64,000 bases of DNA from Neobacillus niacini (GCF_030817595.1 NZ_JAUSZN010000001.1:2984001-3048000), one strand, 5' to 3'; positions 18,669 through 28,388 are shown, numbered from the stretch's first letter. Notes: generated from the letters alone by a model not told the origin. Numbers and translations: made by a program.

Positions 18669-19322
18669 TTAACTCCTCCTCTTCTTCAGCTCTTTACCCC
18701 TATTTATCTCCTCATTATGGTCATTTTCCATGCTCTTATTCAATCTTACTTCAATTCTTTTTCCAACATACCAAAGAATAAAAATAACTAGAAAAACTAT
18801 GCCAGTACGGTAAGGCCGAGTAATCAATGATTGAAGATCATATCCAACAAAACTGATAGTAAAAATCATCACCATTTTGCCAATTGCGACAGCAAGCATG
18901 TATTGGTAAATACTGATTTTCGAAAAAGCGGCTACAACATTTACCACAACAGATGGAGTAAATGGGAAACAAAGGAGCAAAAAGAGCGGTCCAAAACCAT
19001 GCCGATCCACCCAGTCCATTAACTTTTGAACCTTTGGGTGTTTTGATAGAAAAGAAAAAACTCTCTTTTGCCCGTACTTCCTGATGAGCAAAAAAAGCAT
19101 CAGTGCTCCCAGGCAAGAACCCAGCCAAGAATATAAAAATCCCAGCCAAAGCCCAAAAGCACTGGCATTAGCCATTACAAAAATAACCAACGGCAGAAAC
19201 GGTAAAAATGCTTCAATCATGGGCAGCACTACACCGGGTATCGGTCCAAAGGACCGGTACTCTTGAATTAAGTCCATTATATTTTCTAGTGTGAACCAAG
19301 CCTTGATTGCTTCAAAGTCCAT
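18669..19322 (-). CDS. yhjE: TVP38/TMEM64 family membrane protein (YhjE-like)
   Basis: A 217-residue DedA/VTT-superfamily membrane protein with about five hydrophobic segments and a basic C-terminal tail (RGKELKKRRS). FGPIPGVVLPMIEAFLPFLP near residue 30 and FGPLFLLLCFPFTPSVVVNV near residue 120 are typical of the superfamily, whose members may move lipids or protons across the membrane. ATG 19322 follows GGGAG. It forms an apparent operon with the signal peptidase gene. The substrate is unknown. Confidence 0.9.
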   Translation of the reverse strand: MDFEAIKAWFTLENIMDLIQEYRSFGPIPGVVLPMIEAFLPFLPLVIFVMANASAFGLWLGFLYSWLGSCLGALMLFLLIRKYGQKRVFSFLSKHPKVQKLMDWVDRHGFGPLFLLLCFPFTPSVVVNVVAAFSKISIYQYMLAVAIGKMVMIFTISFVGYDLQSLITRPYRTGIVFLVIFILWYVGKRIEVRLNKSMENDHNEEINRGKELKKRRS

Positions 19323-19367
19323 ATGATTGCTCCCTACCTTATTACATTAAGCGTTGAATGCGTTAGA

Positions 19368-20315
19368 TTATTGCGTTAAAAAGTCGTGAAAAGCTTCCAT
19401 ATTCAACTCTAAATCCAAATCCAAAACAGAACCTTCCCCTTTTATTTTTGCATCTTTATATCCATTTTCAATAGGAATTCTAAAGGTCTGAATATCTCCT
19501 CTATCTTTTGCAAAGAAGTCCTTCGCCATAAACAATATATCTCCTGTATCCATGTTTGTGTTGATATATGGTGTGACCACACCTATTAATTTAGGGAGTT
19601 TTGGGATCGTTTGAATGCCTGAAAGCTGATCACTAATAGCCTGAAGTGCCTCTTGCTGACGTTGAACTCGGCCAAAGTCACCTATAGCATCATGTCGAAA
19701 TCGTACAAAGCTAAGCATTTGCTCCCCGTTTAATCTTTGCAGCCCCGGTTCTAGTGGAACATCAATGTATGCTGACATTTTTTTCTCGACGTTTATTTCT
19801 ACGCCCTGGGGAAATGCTTCATCAATTAACTGCACAAAACCTTGAAAGTCAACTATCGCAAAATACTGTAAATCAATATCAAAGTTTTCTTTAATTGTTT
19901 TCCTCATCAGCTCTGGCCCGCCACGCATAAAGGCAGAATTGATTTTATGCTTTCCATATCCAGGAATATTCACATAAATGTCTCTCATAATAGACGTTAG
20001 CTTATAAGTTCCTTTATCCTCATTATAATGCGCAATCATAATAGTATCTGCCCTCGAAGCTTTCTCGCCCTCTCTGGCATCGCTCCCTAATAAAAGGATA
20101 TTTGTGGCACCATATTGGTCCTTTTTTCCTTCAAAAGTGTACACTTCTTCGTTAACATTATTTTCATCATTATTAATTTTCTCTAATGATTGATTAACTC
20201 CTTGTTTATACTGATAATATGCGTAACCTGCAGTGGCACCAAACAGCACCAACAAGACAAGTACTATAGAGGTCGATTTTCTTTTTTTCCTTTTTCTATG
20301 TTTTTCGTATCTCAT
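19368..20315 (-). CDS. LytR-CpsA-Psr (LCP) family wall-polymer ligase
   Basis: 315 residues from ATG 20315 (AGGTG, 9-nt spacing); the upstream GTG overlaps that site. A very basic N-terminus (RKRKKRKS) precedes one membrane anchor at about 16-35, and the rest is extracellular. The LCP core is clear: ILLLGSDAREGEKASRADT, LTSIMRDIYVNIPGYGKHKI, FVRFRHDAIGDFGRVQRQQ. The conserved Arg and Asp residues that bind the polyprenyl pyrophosphate are present. LCP proteins transfer teichoic acids or other polymers from undecaprenyl carriers to peptidoglycan. Which polymer is served here is not evident; no polymer genes are adjacent. Confidence 0.93.
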   Translation of the reverse strand: MRYEKHRKRKKRKSTSIVLVLLVLFGATAGYAYYQYKQGVNQSLEKINNDENNVNEEVYTFEGKKDQYGATNILLLGSDAREGEKASRADTIMIAHYNEDKGTYKLTSIMRDIYVNIPGYGKHKINSAFMRGGPELMRKTIKENFDIDLQYFAIVDFQGFVQLIDEAFPQGVEINVEKKMSAYIDVPLEPGLQRLNGEQMLSFVRFRHDAIGDFGRVQRQQEALQAISDQLSGIQTIPKLPKLIGVVTPYINTNMDTGDILFMAKDFFAKDRGDIQTFRIPIENGYKDAKIKGEGSVLDLDLELNMEAFHDFLTQ

Positions 20316-20442
20316 GACTTTCTTCACCTATCTATATCAAATTTTTAAGGACAAATTTATTCTGTCTATATATAATTCATTTTCCCCTAGAAAATATCCT
20401 TCTATCAAAAACTTTCTCATACAAGTACCAAATTTTGCAAAC

Positions 20443-20474
20443 AAAAAAACGCAATCTTTAAAGCATTGCGTTTT
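20443..20474. terminator. Hairpin with T run between divergent LCP and yhjD genes
   Basis: Perfect 10-bp stem AAAACGCAAT (20446-20455) with ATTGCGTTTT (20465-20474). The T run is longer on the minus strand. It sits between two divergently transcribed genes, where a terminator is not needed, so it may be a leader attenuator of the LCP gene or end a short transcript. Confidence 0.65.
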
Positions 20475-20546
20475 CCATCAGACTTTTGTATGATAAAATA
20501 AGAACAGATGTTCTGTTAGTTGATTTAGAAAGGAGCGGATGATGGG

Positions 20547-20912
20547 ATGACCAGGATTCCAGAGGAAGATCGTACTATAATGGAGAAAGCCATCTATTTG
20601 CCCATGGTATTAATTGTCTTAAATCGTGATTTAGCTGTTGTAGAAAACAGTCCTTTTAAATTAAAAAAACCCTATTTACAACTAATTGAAGAAACAATGA
20701 AAAGTATTCAAAAGGAATTAGCCGAAGTAAAACGATATATGAAGAAGAATAACCTGAAAGTAGTAGAAACAAAACGGGACGATGCCTTTACTATGTATAT
20801 GTTCTTGTACAAAGGGTATGAAGAAGCTCATAATTACTTTAATCCAAGAATACGTAACAAAGTTCAAGAATTAATGGAGTTTTATTTCCAAAAACAGCAC
20901 CTGTCCCATTAA
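20547..20912 (+). CDS. yhjD: YhjD-like protein of unknown function
   Basis: 121 residues, cytoplasmic, mostly helical and basic (SIQKELAEVKRYMKKNNLK). It has no known catalytic motif. ATG 20547 is the only in-frame start after AAGGAG. Length and position beside comK match B. subtilis YhjD. It converges on comK with only 4 nt between the stop codons, so the two transcripts must overlap at their 3' ends. Confidence 0.8.
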   Translation: MTRIPEEDRTIMEKAIYLPMVLIVLNRDLAVVENSPFKLKKPYLQLIEETMKSIQKELAEVKRYMKKNNLKVVETKRDDAFTMYMFLYKGYEEAHNYFNPRIRNKVQELMEFYFQKQHLSH

Positions 20913-20916
20913 GAAT

Positions 20917-21504
20917 TTAATGTTTATCCTTAACCTTCTTTTTACCATAGTGATAAGAATCTTCTGATGCCTCCATGGCCTTTGGCCGTTGTAACAAATA
21001 AAAAGACTTTTTTTCATTGTATTCAATTCTTTGCATTAATTTCGTTCTTAAGTAAGCTGTTCGTTCTAGTTGAGAGATGATTGAACTGCATGGAACAGGG
21101 AATTTAAATGACTGGTTATTATTAAAAAGGATTACCGTTTCTTGGGGATTCACTCGTTCGTAATCTTTTACATGTTCATGGGAAATCCAAATACATTCTT
21201 GACGGCTTGGTGAAGTGGTAGGAAAGAAAAAAATGCGGTTTGTAGGATCAATTGCAATTGGAATCTTATGGGCATAACCAACTAACTGTTTTGTACCATT
21301 TCTACGACCTTCATAATCACTCCCGTAATATTCACAACTATTTCTTATAATATCGAGTGGTTTAAAGGGGGATAAAAATTCATCCTCTACTTCGAAAATC
21401 TTCGAATAAATTTTACTGCCATACGCGATGGGTTTGACGAACATCGTAAATGGATTTACCTCATATTCTTCAATTTGTTTTAGCTTCAATCTTTTCAACT
21501 CCAT
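20917..21504 (-). CDS. comK: Competence transcription factor ComK
   Basis: 195 residues from ATG 21504. The ComK core is plain: KPLDIIRNSCEYYGSDYEGR, the SHxxPI-like AHKIPIAIDPTNRIFFFPT, and CIWISHEHVKDYE, then RTAYLRTKLMQRI. ComK activates the DNA-uptake genes by binding AT-boxes as a dimer of dimers. The start is uncertain because no strong Shine-Dalgarno precedes ATG 21504. GGAG lies inside the second codon and could serve a TTG at 21489. A 16-codon frame overlaps the start. The divergent neighbour carries an IDEAL domain, as in B. subtilis (yhzC). Confidence 0.93.
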   Translation of the reverse strand: MELKRLKLKQIEEYEVNPFTMFVKPIAYGSKIYSKIFEVEDEFLSPFKPLDIIRNSCEYYGSDYEGRRNGTKQLVGYAHKIPIAIDPTNRIFFFPTTSPSRQECIWISHEHVKDYERVNPQETVILFNNNQSFKFPVPCSSIISQLERTAYLRTKLMQRIEYNEKKSFYLLQRPKAMEASEDSYHYGKKKVKDKH

Positions 21505-21676
21505 TAGCAATTTTATTCATCATATCACTTTTGTTGAATCGTTTATTGATTTCTCTGAATTGTTGCGAATTTATTCACAAAGTTATTACAGAAAAATAAA
21601 ACTGAAAATTATAAATATTTATTGATATTATCAAAATAAACCCATATAATATTAAAAAGCATCAGAGGTGATTTTG

Positions 21677-21910
21677 ATGAATGAGAAATCATACACGGAA
21701 TTAATGAAAATTGGTGCCATGAAACGTCAAAGGAAAGAGAACTTTGTCCAAGATTTATACATTGATATGCTTCTATCAGAAATTCAATTAAATGTCGAAA
21801 GAGAAAAACTGCTGAAAAAAATTGACTGTGCGATTGACCATCGCGATAAACAAAACTTTTATCTTTTATCAAAACAATTAGTTGAGATAAACAAACGATT
21901 TGGAACGTAG
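21677..21910 (+). CDS. yhzC: IDEAL-domain small protein (YhzC-like)
   Basis: 77 residues from ATG 21677 after AGAGGTG. Basic N-terminal half, then an IDEAL-type helical motif near residues 45-74 (KIDCAIDHRDKQNFYLLSKQ). This short domain is common in Bacillales regulators and small proteins and may mediate protein contacts. It is divergent from comK across a 172-nt AT-rich region. The precise role is unknown. Confidence 0.82.
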   Translation: MNEKSYTELMKIGAMKRQRKENFVQDLYIDMLLSEIQLNVEREKLLKKIDCAIDHRDKQNFYLLSKQLVEINKRFGT

Positions 21911-21924
21911 ACACTATTTAAAAT

Positions 21925-21963
21925 AAAAAATGGGAAAGGAGAAAATTCTCCTTTCCCATTTTT
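21925..21963. terminator. Bidirectional terminator yhzC/yhfN
   Basis: A long perfect hairpin: AAAAAATGGGAAAGGAGAA on the left arm pairs with its complement ending in TTTTTT. It serves two convergent genes; the yhfN stop lies at its edge. Confidence 0.9.
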
Positions 21964-23231
21964 TATTTTCGTTGTTGTACTTCAAATTCTTCAAGCATTG
22001 AAATACGCTCAATCATAGAAGGATGACTGTAACGGAATATCTTTACTAGTAAAGGCGGGTTAACTTGGGTTAAGCCCGAACGGGTTAGTTCCTGGAAAGA
22101 CGTTATAGCAGCTCCGGGATTCTGAGTCATATTAATCGCATACCTGTCAGCCCTGGTTTCCTCATATCGAGAAATTAGATTAGATAAAGGACTGGATGCA
22201 AACAGTAGCATTGATATGATCATGAAAAAGAGCGGCAAAGACCGAATGTCTTTTACATCTGGTATTTTCAATTCTTTTCCATAACGCGCAATCATCCAAT
22301 TCATGATTCGATAGGTTAAATACAAACCAAAAAGCGAGAACAATAAATACAAAGCAATTCCAATGTAAATATGATTTTCAACATAATGACAAATTTCATG
22401 GGCCATGATAAATAATATTTGATCATCTGATAATTTATTTAGAGTGGTATCCCATAGTACGATCCTTGCGTTAGAGCCAATCCCTGATACATAAGCATTT
22501 AAGGAATTCGTCTCCTTGGACATATTCACTTCAAAAACATGTTCGGCGGGGATTTGCGCCTTATCTGCTAACGTTAATATTTTCGTTTCCAATTCTTTAT
22601 TTTTCAAAGGATAAAAATCATTATATAGCGGGTCAATGATTACTGGCTGTAAAAACATCATAAACAAAGTAAAAGGTATAGACAATATCCAAGCATAGAG
22701 CCACCAACGTTTAACACTTTTTTTCATGAGCCAATATAGGACTGGCACAATAATCAGTAAAGTCCCATAATTAATCCAAAAATCAATTAACTCCTCCTTC
22801 ATCCAGGAAGCGAAGGTTTGTGTTGATATATTATAGGTTTTTGACAAGTTGTAACTAATATAGCTTAGAGGCAACGTAGCCAAAAATGCAAAAAATGAAA
22901 GCCAAATAAGGTATATAGCTGTTTGCGGCAGCTTATACTTGGATGAACTTTCTGCCCATGATTTAAACGCCTTCGAAAAGCCAAATAATAAAATCAGAAA
23001 ATAGAAAAGCCATTCAAACGGTGTGGATAGAAAAAATAACAAGTTTCTTATTTTTGAATACTCTTCACTTAACATTAATTCCCTGCCATTCAAAAAAGTT
23101 GCAGGATCGGCTTTCGTTCCTTGATATTCAAAGGGCAGGCTCGAGTCTGCAAAGTGAAATAAATACCAATAAAAAAACAACCCATATATTACATAGGCCA
23201 AAACTGCATAGACTCCCATTTTTCTAACCAT
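21963..23231 (-). CDS. yhfN: M48 family membrane zinc metalloprotease (YhfN/STE24-like)
   Basis: 422 residues with about six membrane segments. The zinc motif HEICH is at 278-282, and the downstream SRYEETRADRYAINM supplies the third, glutamate ligand in the M48A arrangement. TNSLNAYVSGIGSNARIVLWDT before the HExxH is typical of STE24/HtpX relatives. It probably degrades or processes membrane proteins. Length and location near comK match B. subtilis YhfN. ATG 23231 follows GGGGG. Confidence 0.93.
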   Translation of the reverse strand: MVRKMGVYAVLAYVIYGLFFYWYLFHFADSSLPFEYQGTKADPATFLNGRELMLSEEYSKIRNLLFFLSTPFEWLFYFLILLFGFSKAFKSWAESSSKYKLPQTAIYLIWLSFFAFLATLPLSYISYNLSKTYNISTQTFASWMKEELIDFWINYGTLLIIVPVLYWLMKKSVKRWWLYAWILSIPFTLFMMFLQPVIIDPLYNDFYPLKNKELETKILTLADKAQIPAEHVFEVNMSKETNSLNAYVSGIGSNARIVLWDTTLNKLSDDQILFIMAHEICHYVENHIYIGIALYLLFSLFGLYLTYRIMNWMIARYGKELKIPDVKDIRSLPLFFMIISMLLFASSPLSNLISRYEETRADRYAINMTQNPGAAITSFQELTRSGLTQVNPPLLVKIFRYSHPSMIERISMLEEFEVQQRK

Positions 23232-23320
23232 GTTTTGTCCCCCTTTTTGTCCAACCTCTCTATACTTAGTTTAGATATAAAGTTTATTTTTAGAACTAAA
23301 AAAAGCCGGGTTAAACCGAC

Positions 23321-23629
23321 TTAGAGAAAATATGAATATAGGGCAAGGACTGTGATAGAACCAAGAACAACAACAATGACATTTGCCCCTAAGAAAGCAG
23401 CACCAAATGCTGCAGCAGCACCTGCGATTCCATACCATATATCGTCTTTTTGAAGAAAGATAATTGCAGGGAAAATTAATGCCCCAAGGGTTGCGTAAGG
23501 AACATTTTTCAATACACCTTGGATAAATGGCGGCAGCTCCATACCTTTAAACAAAACAAACGGAAGCATTCTTGGTATATATGTAACTAAACCCATTCCA
23601 ATAATCATCCATACTATTTCACTTTTCAT
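23321..23629 (-). CDS. azlD: AzlD family branched-chain amino acid export subunit
   Basis: 102 residues, three to four membrane segments. TYIPRMLPFVLF near the N-terminus is the AzlD signature. Together with AzlC it forms an exporter of branched-chain amino acids or analogues. The start overlaps the azlC end by 11 nt, so translation is coupled. Confidence 0.9.
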   Translation of the reverse strand: MKSEIVWMIIGMGLVTYIPRMLPFVLFKGMELPPFIQGVLKNVPYATLGALIFPAIIFLQKDDIWYGIAGAAAAFGAAFLGANVIVVVLGSITVLALYSYFL

Positions 23630-24350
23630 GCTTTACACCCCAATGCCTTGCTTTTATCACTTCAATCAGCTCAATCATAACAGCTGATAAAATAGTGGAG
23701 GTAACAATCGCCCATCCTTGTGCCATAATACCGCCTATGGTAAAAATCGTATTAAATATTGCAGCTAAGGAGGCTAGAAATAACACCTTCACACTTTTTT
23801 TCAAGGATGGAACTAAGAGTCCAATAAACATGGCATAAAGTGCTACACCCATACTTTCTTGTAATGTTTGAGGAAGACTGGCACCTATCAAATGACCAAT
23901 CCCAGTAAAAATAACCCAGCTAGAATAGGCCAATAAATTGACTCCGAACATAAAACCAGTAGTCGCTGTCCCTTCTCTCGTCGCCACAACAGAAAAGGTC
24001 TCATCGGTAATCCCAAATGAATAAAGCATTTTATTGCCAAGGTGGTCATCCTCACACTTTTCATTCAAAGAAGTGGACATTAAAAAATGACGGATGTTCA
24101 CAATGAAAGTAGTTAATACAATTTCAACTATCCCTGTCCCATATGCCAATAGGCTTAACGAGATATATTGTGACGCCCCTGCAAATACTATCATGCTCAT
24201 TAATACGGATTCATAAATAGATAGTCCTGATGTTTTGGCAAGAAGACCAAAAGTCAAAGCAATCGGAAAATAACCAATACCAATGCTGATCCCCGCTTGT
24301 AATCCTTTTTTAAACTCCGTAGATTCTTTTCCTATTGCAAAATCAGACAA
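23619..24350 (-). CDS. azlC: AzlC family branched-chain amino acid export protein
   Basis: About 243 residues. The best start is TTG 24350, seven nt after GGGGGG; a TTG 21 nt upstream would place that site inside the gene. It contains GYFPIALTFGLLAKTSGL and FAGASQYISLSLL, both typical of AzlC, and about seven membrane segments. It is the large subunit of the AzlCD exporter. No Lrp-type regulator (azlB) lies beside it. The gene is separated from lcfB by a terminator. Confidence 0.92.
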   Translation of the reverse strand: MSDFAIGKESTEFKKGLQAGISIGIGYFPIALTFGLLAKTSGLSIYESVLMSMIVFAGASQYISLSLLAYGTGIVEIVLTTFIVNIRHFLMSTSLNEKCEDDHLGNKMLYSFGITDETFSVVATREGTATTGFMFGVNLLAYSSWVIFTGIGHLIGASLPQTLQESMGVALYAMFIGLLVPSLKKSVKVLFLASLAAIFNTIFTIGGIMAQGWAIVTSTILSAVMIELIEVIKARHWGVKHEK

Positions 24351-24404
24351 CTTTATCCCCCCTTGAATCAAAAGTAAATTTTATCAAATTTTTAAAAATA
24401 ATGA

Positions 24405-24439
24405 AATAAAAAAACATGGCGAGAATTCAGCCATGTTTT
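24405..24439 (-). terminator. Terminator of lcfB
   Basis: On the minus strand AAAACATGGC (24439-24430) pairs with GCCATGTTTT (24420-24411), followed by more T residues. Confidence 0.88.
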
Positions 24440-24458
24440 CCCTTTTAGCCAATTGATT

Positions 24459-26015
24459 TTAAACCGTCTGAGAAATTTGAGTTTTTAGTGCTCTTCTTAG
24501 TATTTTTCCTGTTGTATTCTTTGGGAGTTCTTCCAAGAAATCAATGGAAGAAGGAACTTTATACTTGGCTAGATGTTCTCTGCAATAAGCAAGTAATTGC
24601 TCTTCAGTCGTATTTGGATTTTTGCTCACAACATAGCATTTAACTGCTTCTCCAAGATTGGAATCTGGCACACCAAGTACCGCTACTTCTACCACATCAG
24701 GATGATTATACAGCACTTCTTCCACCTCACGAGGATAGACATTAAAACCGCCGACAATAATCAAATCTTTCTTCCTATCGACAATGTAAAAGTATCCATC
24801 TTCATCCATCCTTGCTAAATCACCAGTATATAGCCAGCCATCACGAATCGCTGCAGCTGTTTCTTCAGGCATTTTGTAATAGCCTTTCATTACATTCGGA
24901 CCAGCAACAATTAATTCTCCAACGGCTCCAGCAGGAAGCTCCTCTCCAAGTTCATTGACTATTTTGTTCTCCACGTGAAGAATAGAGGTCCCGATTGAAC
25001 CAGCCTTACGCGGACGGTCTTGTGGATTGAAGCAGGTAACCGGGGAAGCTTCAGACAAACCGTAGCCTTCAGAAACACGCACATTAAATTTCTTCTCGAA
25101 ATTAGTAAGCAGGGCCACTGGTAAAGAAGCTCCGCCAGAAATACATAATCTTAGCGATTTAAAATCTTCAGGATTCCCCTGGGGGTATTGGAATAAGAAA
25201 TTATACATCGTTGGAACCCCCGCAAAAACGGTTGCTTCATATTCTTTTGCTAATTCAAAAATATCCTTAGGACTAAATTTTGCTGCAATCAATAAAGTAG
25301 CCCCATTTAATAATGGTGCATTTAAAGCCACCGTTAAGCAGAATACATGGAACATTGGCAAAGTGGTGATGATGCGGTCCTGATTATTCATCCTTAAATA
25401 ATCGCCAACATCACTTGCATTGCTATATAAATTTTTGTGGGTTAACATCGCACCTTTGGGTTTCCCTGTGGTTCCCGAAGTATAAAGAATAATCGCTGTG
25501 TCATCATCCTGCAGCTCTGGTCCTTTAAAGGTAAGGTCTCCGGACGCCACCACCTCTGTAAACGATTTCATTTTTGGGTAAAGTGTAAGAGATTCAATAT
25601 TATGCTGGGAGATACCATTTACACTAGTTTCACAGAATACAAATATCTCTACCTTAGGCAAGAAGGCATGGACCATTTCAGCTAATGGGATCGCCATATC
25701 TAGCGCAACAACAAGTTTTACATCACCGTTATTTAAAATGTAACCAATTTCATCTGAGGTATAAATTGGATTAACTGGAATGACAGTGGCTCCCAATCTC
25801 AATGCCCCGTATAAGCCTATGACAAAATGAGGTGAGTTCCCTAGTAGCAAAGCAACATGATCACCTTGCTTAACTCCTAATTTTTCAAGCCCAGATGCGA
25901 ATTTTGTAATCGCCCCATCCAGTTCAGCATATGTAGTGCCTTGTCCCATAAAATAATAGGCCGTTTTGCCAGCTGATTTTTTTGCGGTTTCCTGAAGTCT
26001 AGATGATAAATTCAT
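24459..26015 (-). CDS. lcfB: Long-chain fatty-acid-CoA ligase LcfB
   Basis: 518 residues, starting at ATG 26015 after AAAGGGAGGG; an upstream in-frame start would lie within the operator. It activates fatty acids to acyl-CoA through an acyl-adenylate for beta-oxidation. ANL-superfamily motifs: [19 protein letters not shown] (AMP loop), [27 protein letters not shown] and [10 protein letters not shown] with the catalytic lysine. Length and position (yhfL) match B. subtilis LcfB. A FadR operator lies between the promoter region and the ribosome binding site, so long-chain acyl-CoA should induce the gene. Confidence 0.95.
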   Translation of the reverse strand: MNLSSRLQETAKKSAGKTAYYFMGQGTTYAELDGAITKFASGLEKLGVKQGDHVALLLGNSPHFVIGLYGALRLGATVIPVNPIYTSDEIGYILNNGDVKLVVALDMAIPLAEMVHAFLPKVEIFVFCETSVNGISQHNIESLTLYPKMKSFTEVVASGDLTFKGPELQDDDTAIILYTSGTTGKPKGAMLTHKNLYSNASDVGDYLRMNNQDRIITTLPMFHVFCLTVALNAPLLNGATLLIAAKFSPKDIFELAKEYEATVFAGVPTMYNFLFQYPQGNPEDFKSLRLCISGGASLPVALLTNFEKKFNVRVSEGYGLSEASPVTCFNPQDRPRKAGSIGTSILHVENKIVNELGEELPAGAVGELIVAGPNVMKGYYKMPEETAAAIRDGWLYTGDLARMDEDGYFYIVDRKKDLIIVGGFNVYPREVEEVLYNHPDVVEVAVLGVPDSNLGEAVKCYVVSKNPNTTEEQLLAYCREHLAKYKVPSSIDFLEELPKNTTGKILRRALKTQISQTV

Positions 26016-26032
26016 AATTTCCCTCCCTTTTG

Positions 26033-26050
26033 TGAATGAACACTCATTCA
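26033..26050. promoter_or_regulatory. FadR operator upstream of lcfB
   Basis: TGAATGAACACTCATTCA matches the Bacillus FadR consensus TGAATGAMTANTCATTCA at 17 of 18 positions and is palindromic in both arms. It lies 17 nt upstream of the lcfB start codon. FadR repression there would be relieved by long-chain acyl-CoA. Confidence 0.85.
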
Positions 26051-26213
26051 CTAAATCGTAAAAATTTTCTAAATATATTATATTTAAAGAAATTTAAGTA
26101 TTCAAGCTAAATTTTTTTAAGAAAACTGTCAAAGCTCCACTTCCGCAGATATCCATATCAAAATTCCCTTCCTAATCATATTTTATCAGTATGTAATAAG
26201 AAGGGGGATTTGT

Positions 26214-28388
26214 ATGACCTTAATAGGCATGCTGCATCATAGAAAAGATCCTAATACTGTTATTAAGTCCTATGCCTATGCTGTTGTCGCAATGGCAGAA
26301 GGTGCAGATTTCATTTATTTCACACCAAAGAGTGTAAATTTTGATAATCAAACGATTGAGGGATATGAATATAAAAATGGCTCTTGGCAGGAAAAGATTA
26401 CTCTATTCCCAGATGTTATTTATAACACGGGAAGCCCAGAGAAACTCGATGTCTCAAAAGATATTATTAATCAGCTAAAAGAAACCATTCCGTTTACAAC
26501 CGTTTCATTAGGTAATAAATGGGTAATAAATGAACGGTTAATAAAAGGAAAGGAATTTTCTAATTACTTAATTCCGGCTAAAGTCCTTAAGGAATGGACC
26601 GACCTAACTAAATTTCTCAACTTATATACGGACGTTGTCGTAAAACCCATGGATGGCAGGAAAGGACAAGGTATTTATTTTATAAAGACATGCGACAAAG
26701 GATTTATTGTGAATAAAGATAGTCAGGATAAAACTTATACAAAAAATGAGCTGAAAGAGTTTTTCTATACTTTACTAGAAGAAAACACTTATATTGTTCA
26801 GCCTTATATTATTAGCAAAACGAAATCAGGTCTTGCTTTTGACTTTCGCCTCCATGCACAGAAAAATGGAGAGGGAAAATGGGTAATTACCACCATTTAT
26901 CCTCGAATCGCCTCAGATTGTACGATTGTAACCAATATCAACAATGGCGGGTACACCAATTATTTACTACCGTTTCTAAACCAAGAATTCAGTGAAGAAG
27001 AAGCTTTCAATATTAAGAGAACATTAGAATACTTTACTCTTGCACTGGCAAGGCACCTTGACGAACTTCAAATGCTGGAATTTTCAGAGGTCATCGATGA
27101 AATAGGGATTGATGTTGGACTAGATGAGAATCAAAAACTTTGGATTTATGAAGTAAACTGGCGTCCCGGCTGCCCCCCAGCATTTTATTTAGAACTTGAT
27201 GTTGTTCGAAATACCATTCAATATGCGATTTATTTGGCTAATAATCACGATAAAGTTAAACGGGATATCCGGCAATTTAAAAAGAGAGATATGGAAAAAA
27301 GAAAGGTGCCCATTATTGCTGTAACGGGCAGTGCTGGAAAAACGACAACAAAATCGTTTATTTCATCGATTCTTCAAACAAGATGGAATACCTTCGAATC
27401 GAAAGATTATTGGAATAGAACAGACCATACACAGATACATGCAGATTTAATTAATAACAATCATCAAGCAGTTGTTTTAGAGTATGGTATGGGATTCCCT
27501 GGGGTTATTACTGAACATTGCCGTATTATTCAGCCAAATATAAGTGTCATTACAAATGTCGGAATGGCACATATAGGTAACTTTGACGGCGATATAAAAA
27601 AAATTGCAAAGGCAAAATCGGAATTAATACATGGAACAAAGCAAAACGGTATCCTATTTATTAACAAGGATTGCGAGAATTCAAAATTACTGGAAATCGA
27701 TCAGTTTAAAGGGAAAATTATCACAACAGGGATTAAAAATCCTGCTGATTATCGAGCATATAATGTTTCTTATGCTGAGAATGGGATGAAATTTAAAGTA
27801 AGGCTACATGACAAAGAATGGTCTTTCTTTATTCCTATTTATGGTGAACACCACGTTTATAATGCTCTGAATGCCATAGCAGTAGCAGATTATTTAGGTT
27901 TTACACCTCCAGAAATAAAATCGGGCTTACTTTTTAGAAAGCCTCCACGCCGATTAACGATTTATCACTTAAAACACTCAATCACCTTAATCGATGACTC
28001 TGTTCATTCCACACCGCAAGGAGTTGTAGCAGCCATTGATGTACTAAAAAATATCAGCCCCAATAGAAAAATAGCCGTACTAGGCCGAATGATTGGTCTT
28101 GGTGACAGAAGAGTTGAGCAATATCAAAAAATAGGCAGGTATCTAGTTAAACAAGGTATAGATATGGTTATTACCTATGGCCGATATGCAAAAGGGATTG
28201 GATATGAGGCGATTGATGCAGGGCTGCCGCCTGAAAACTTTAAACACTTCATGGACGAAGAAGCGATGCACGAATACCTCCTAAATATTTTGCAAGAAAA
28301 TGATACGATACTTGTAAAAGGAGCAAGTATAATGAATATGTTTAATACCGTTCAATTTCTTAACTCCGTTATTGGTGTCAAAGAATAG
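26214..28388 (+). CDS. YheC/YheD-type ATP-grasp fused to MurF-like ligase
   Basis: 724 residues, starting at ATG 26214 behind AAGGGGGA. Residues about 1-360 are an ATP-grasp domain of the YheC/YheD (spore coat-associated) type: VVVKPMDGRKGQGIYFI, YIVQPYI, FDFRLHAQKNGEGKW and WIYEVNWRPGCPPAFY. Residues about 365-724 form a Mur ligase. It has P-loop TGSAGKTTTKSF near 371-380, EYGMGFPGV, TNVGMAHIGNFDG with AKAKSEL, GEHHVYNALNA, and DDSVHSTPQGV in place of the MurF DDSYNANP box. The order ATP-grasp then Mur ligase is that of cyanophycin synthetase, though both halves are of other subfamilies. Both active sites look intact. It should join two carboxylate-amine pairs; substrates are unknown. A CATATTTTA box upstream resembles a sporulation -10. 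Confidence 0.85.
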   Translation: MTLIGMLHHRKDPNTVIKSYAYAVVAMAEGADFIYFTPKSVNFDNQTIEGYEYKNGSWQEKITLFPDVIYNTGSPEKLDVSKDIINQLKETIPFTTVSLGNKWVINERLIKGKEFSNYLIPAKVLKEWTDLTKFLNLYTDVVVKPMDGRKGQGIYFIKTCDKGFIVNKDSQDKTYTKNELKEFFYTLLEENTYIVQPYIISKTKSGLAFDFRLHAQKNGEGKWVITTIYPRIASDCTIVTNINNGGYTNYLLPFLNQEFSEEEAFNIKRTLEYFTLALARHLDELQMLEFSEVIDEIGIDVGLDENQKLWIYEVNWRPGCPPAFYLELDVVRNTIQYAIYLANNHDKVKRDIRQFKKRDMEKRKVPIIAVTGSAGKTTTKSFISSILQTRWNTFESKDYWNRTDHTQIHADLINNNHQAVVLEYGMGFPGVITEHCRIIQPNISVITNVGMAHIGNFDGDIKKIAKAKSELIHGTKQNGILFINKDCENSKLLEIDQFKGKIITTGIKNPADYRAYNVSYAENGMKFKVRLHDKEWSFFIPIYGEHHVYNALNAIAVADYLGFTPPEIKSGLLFRKPPRRLTIYHLKHSITLIDDSVHSTPQGVVAAIDVLKNISPNRKIAVLGRMIGLGDRRVEQYQKIGRYLVKQGIDMVITYGRYAKGIGYEAIDAGLPPENFKHFMDEEAMHEYLLNILQENDTILVKGASIMNMFNTVQFLNSVIGVKE

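Noticed and set aside
23619..24350. T-box or leucine-responsive leader before azlC
   Set aside because: Only about 60 nt separate azlC from the lcfB terminator, with no specifier stem or AGGGTGG box.
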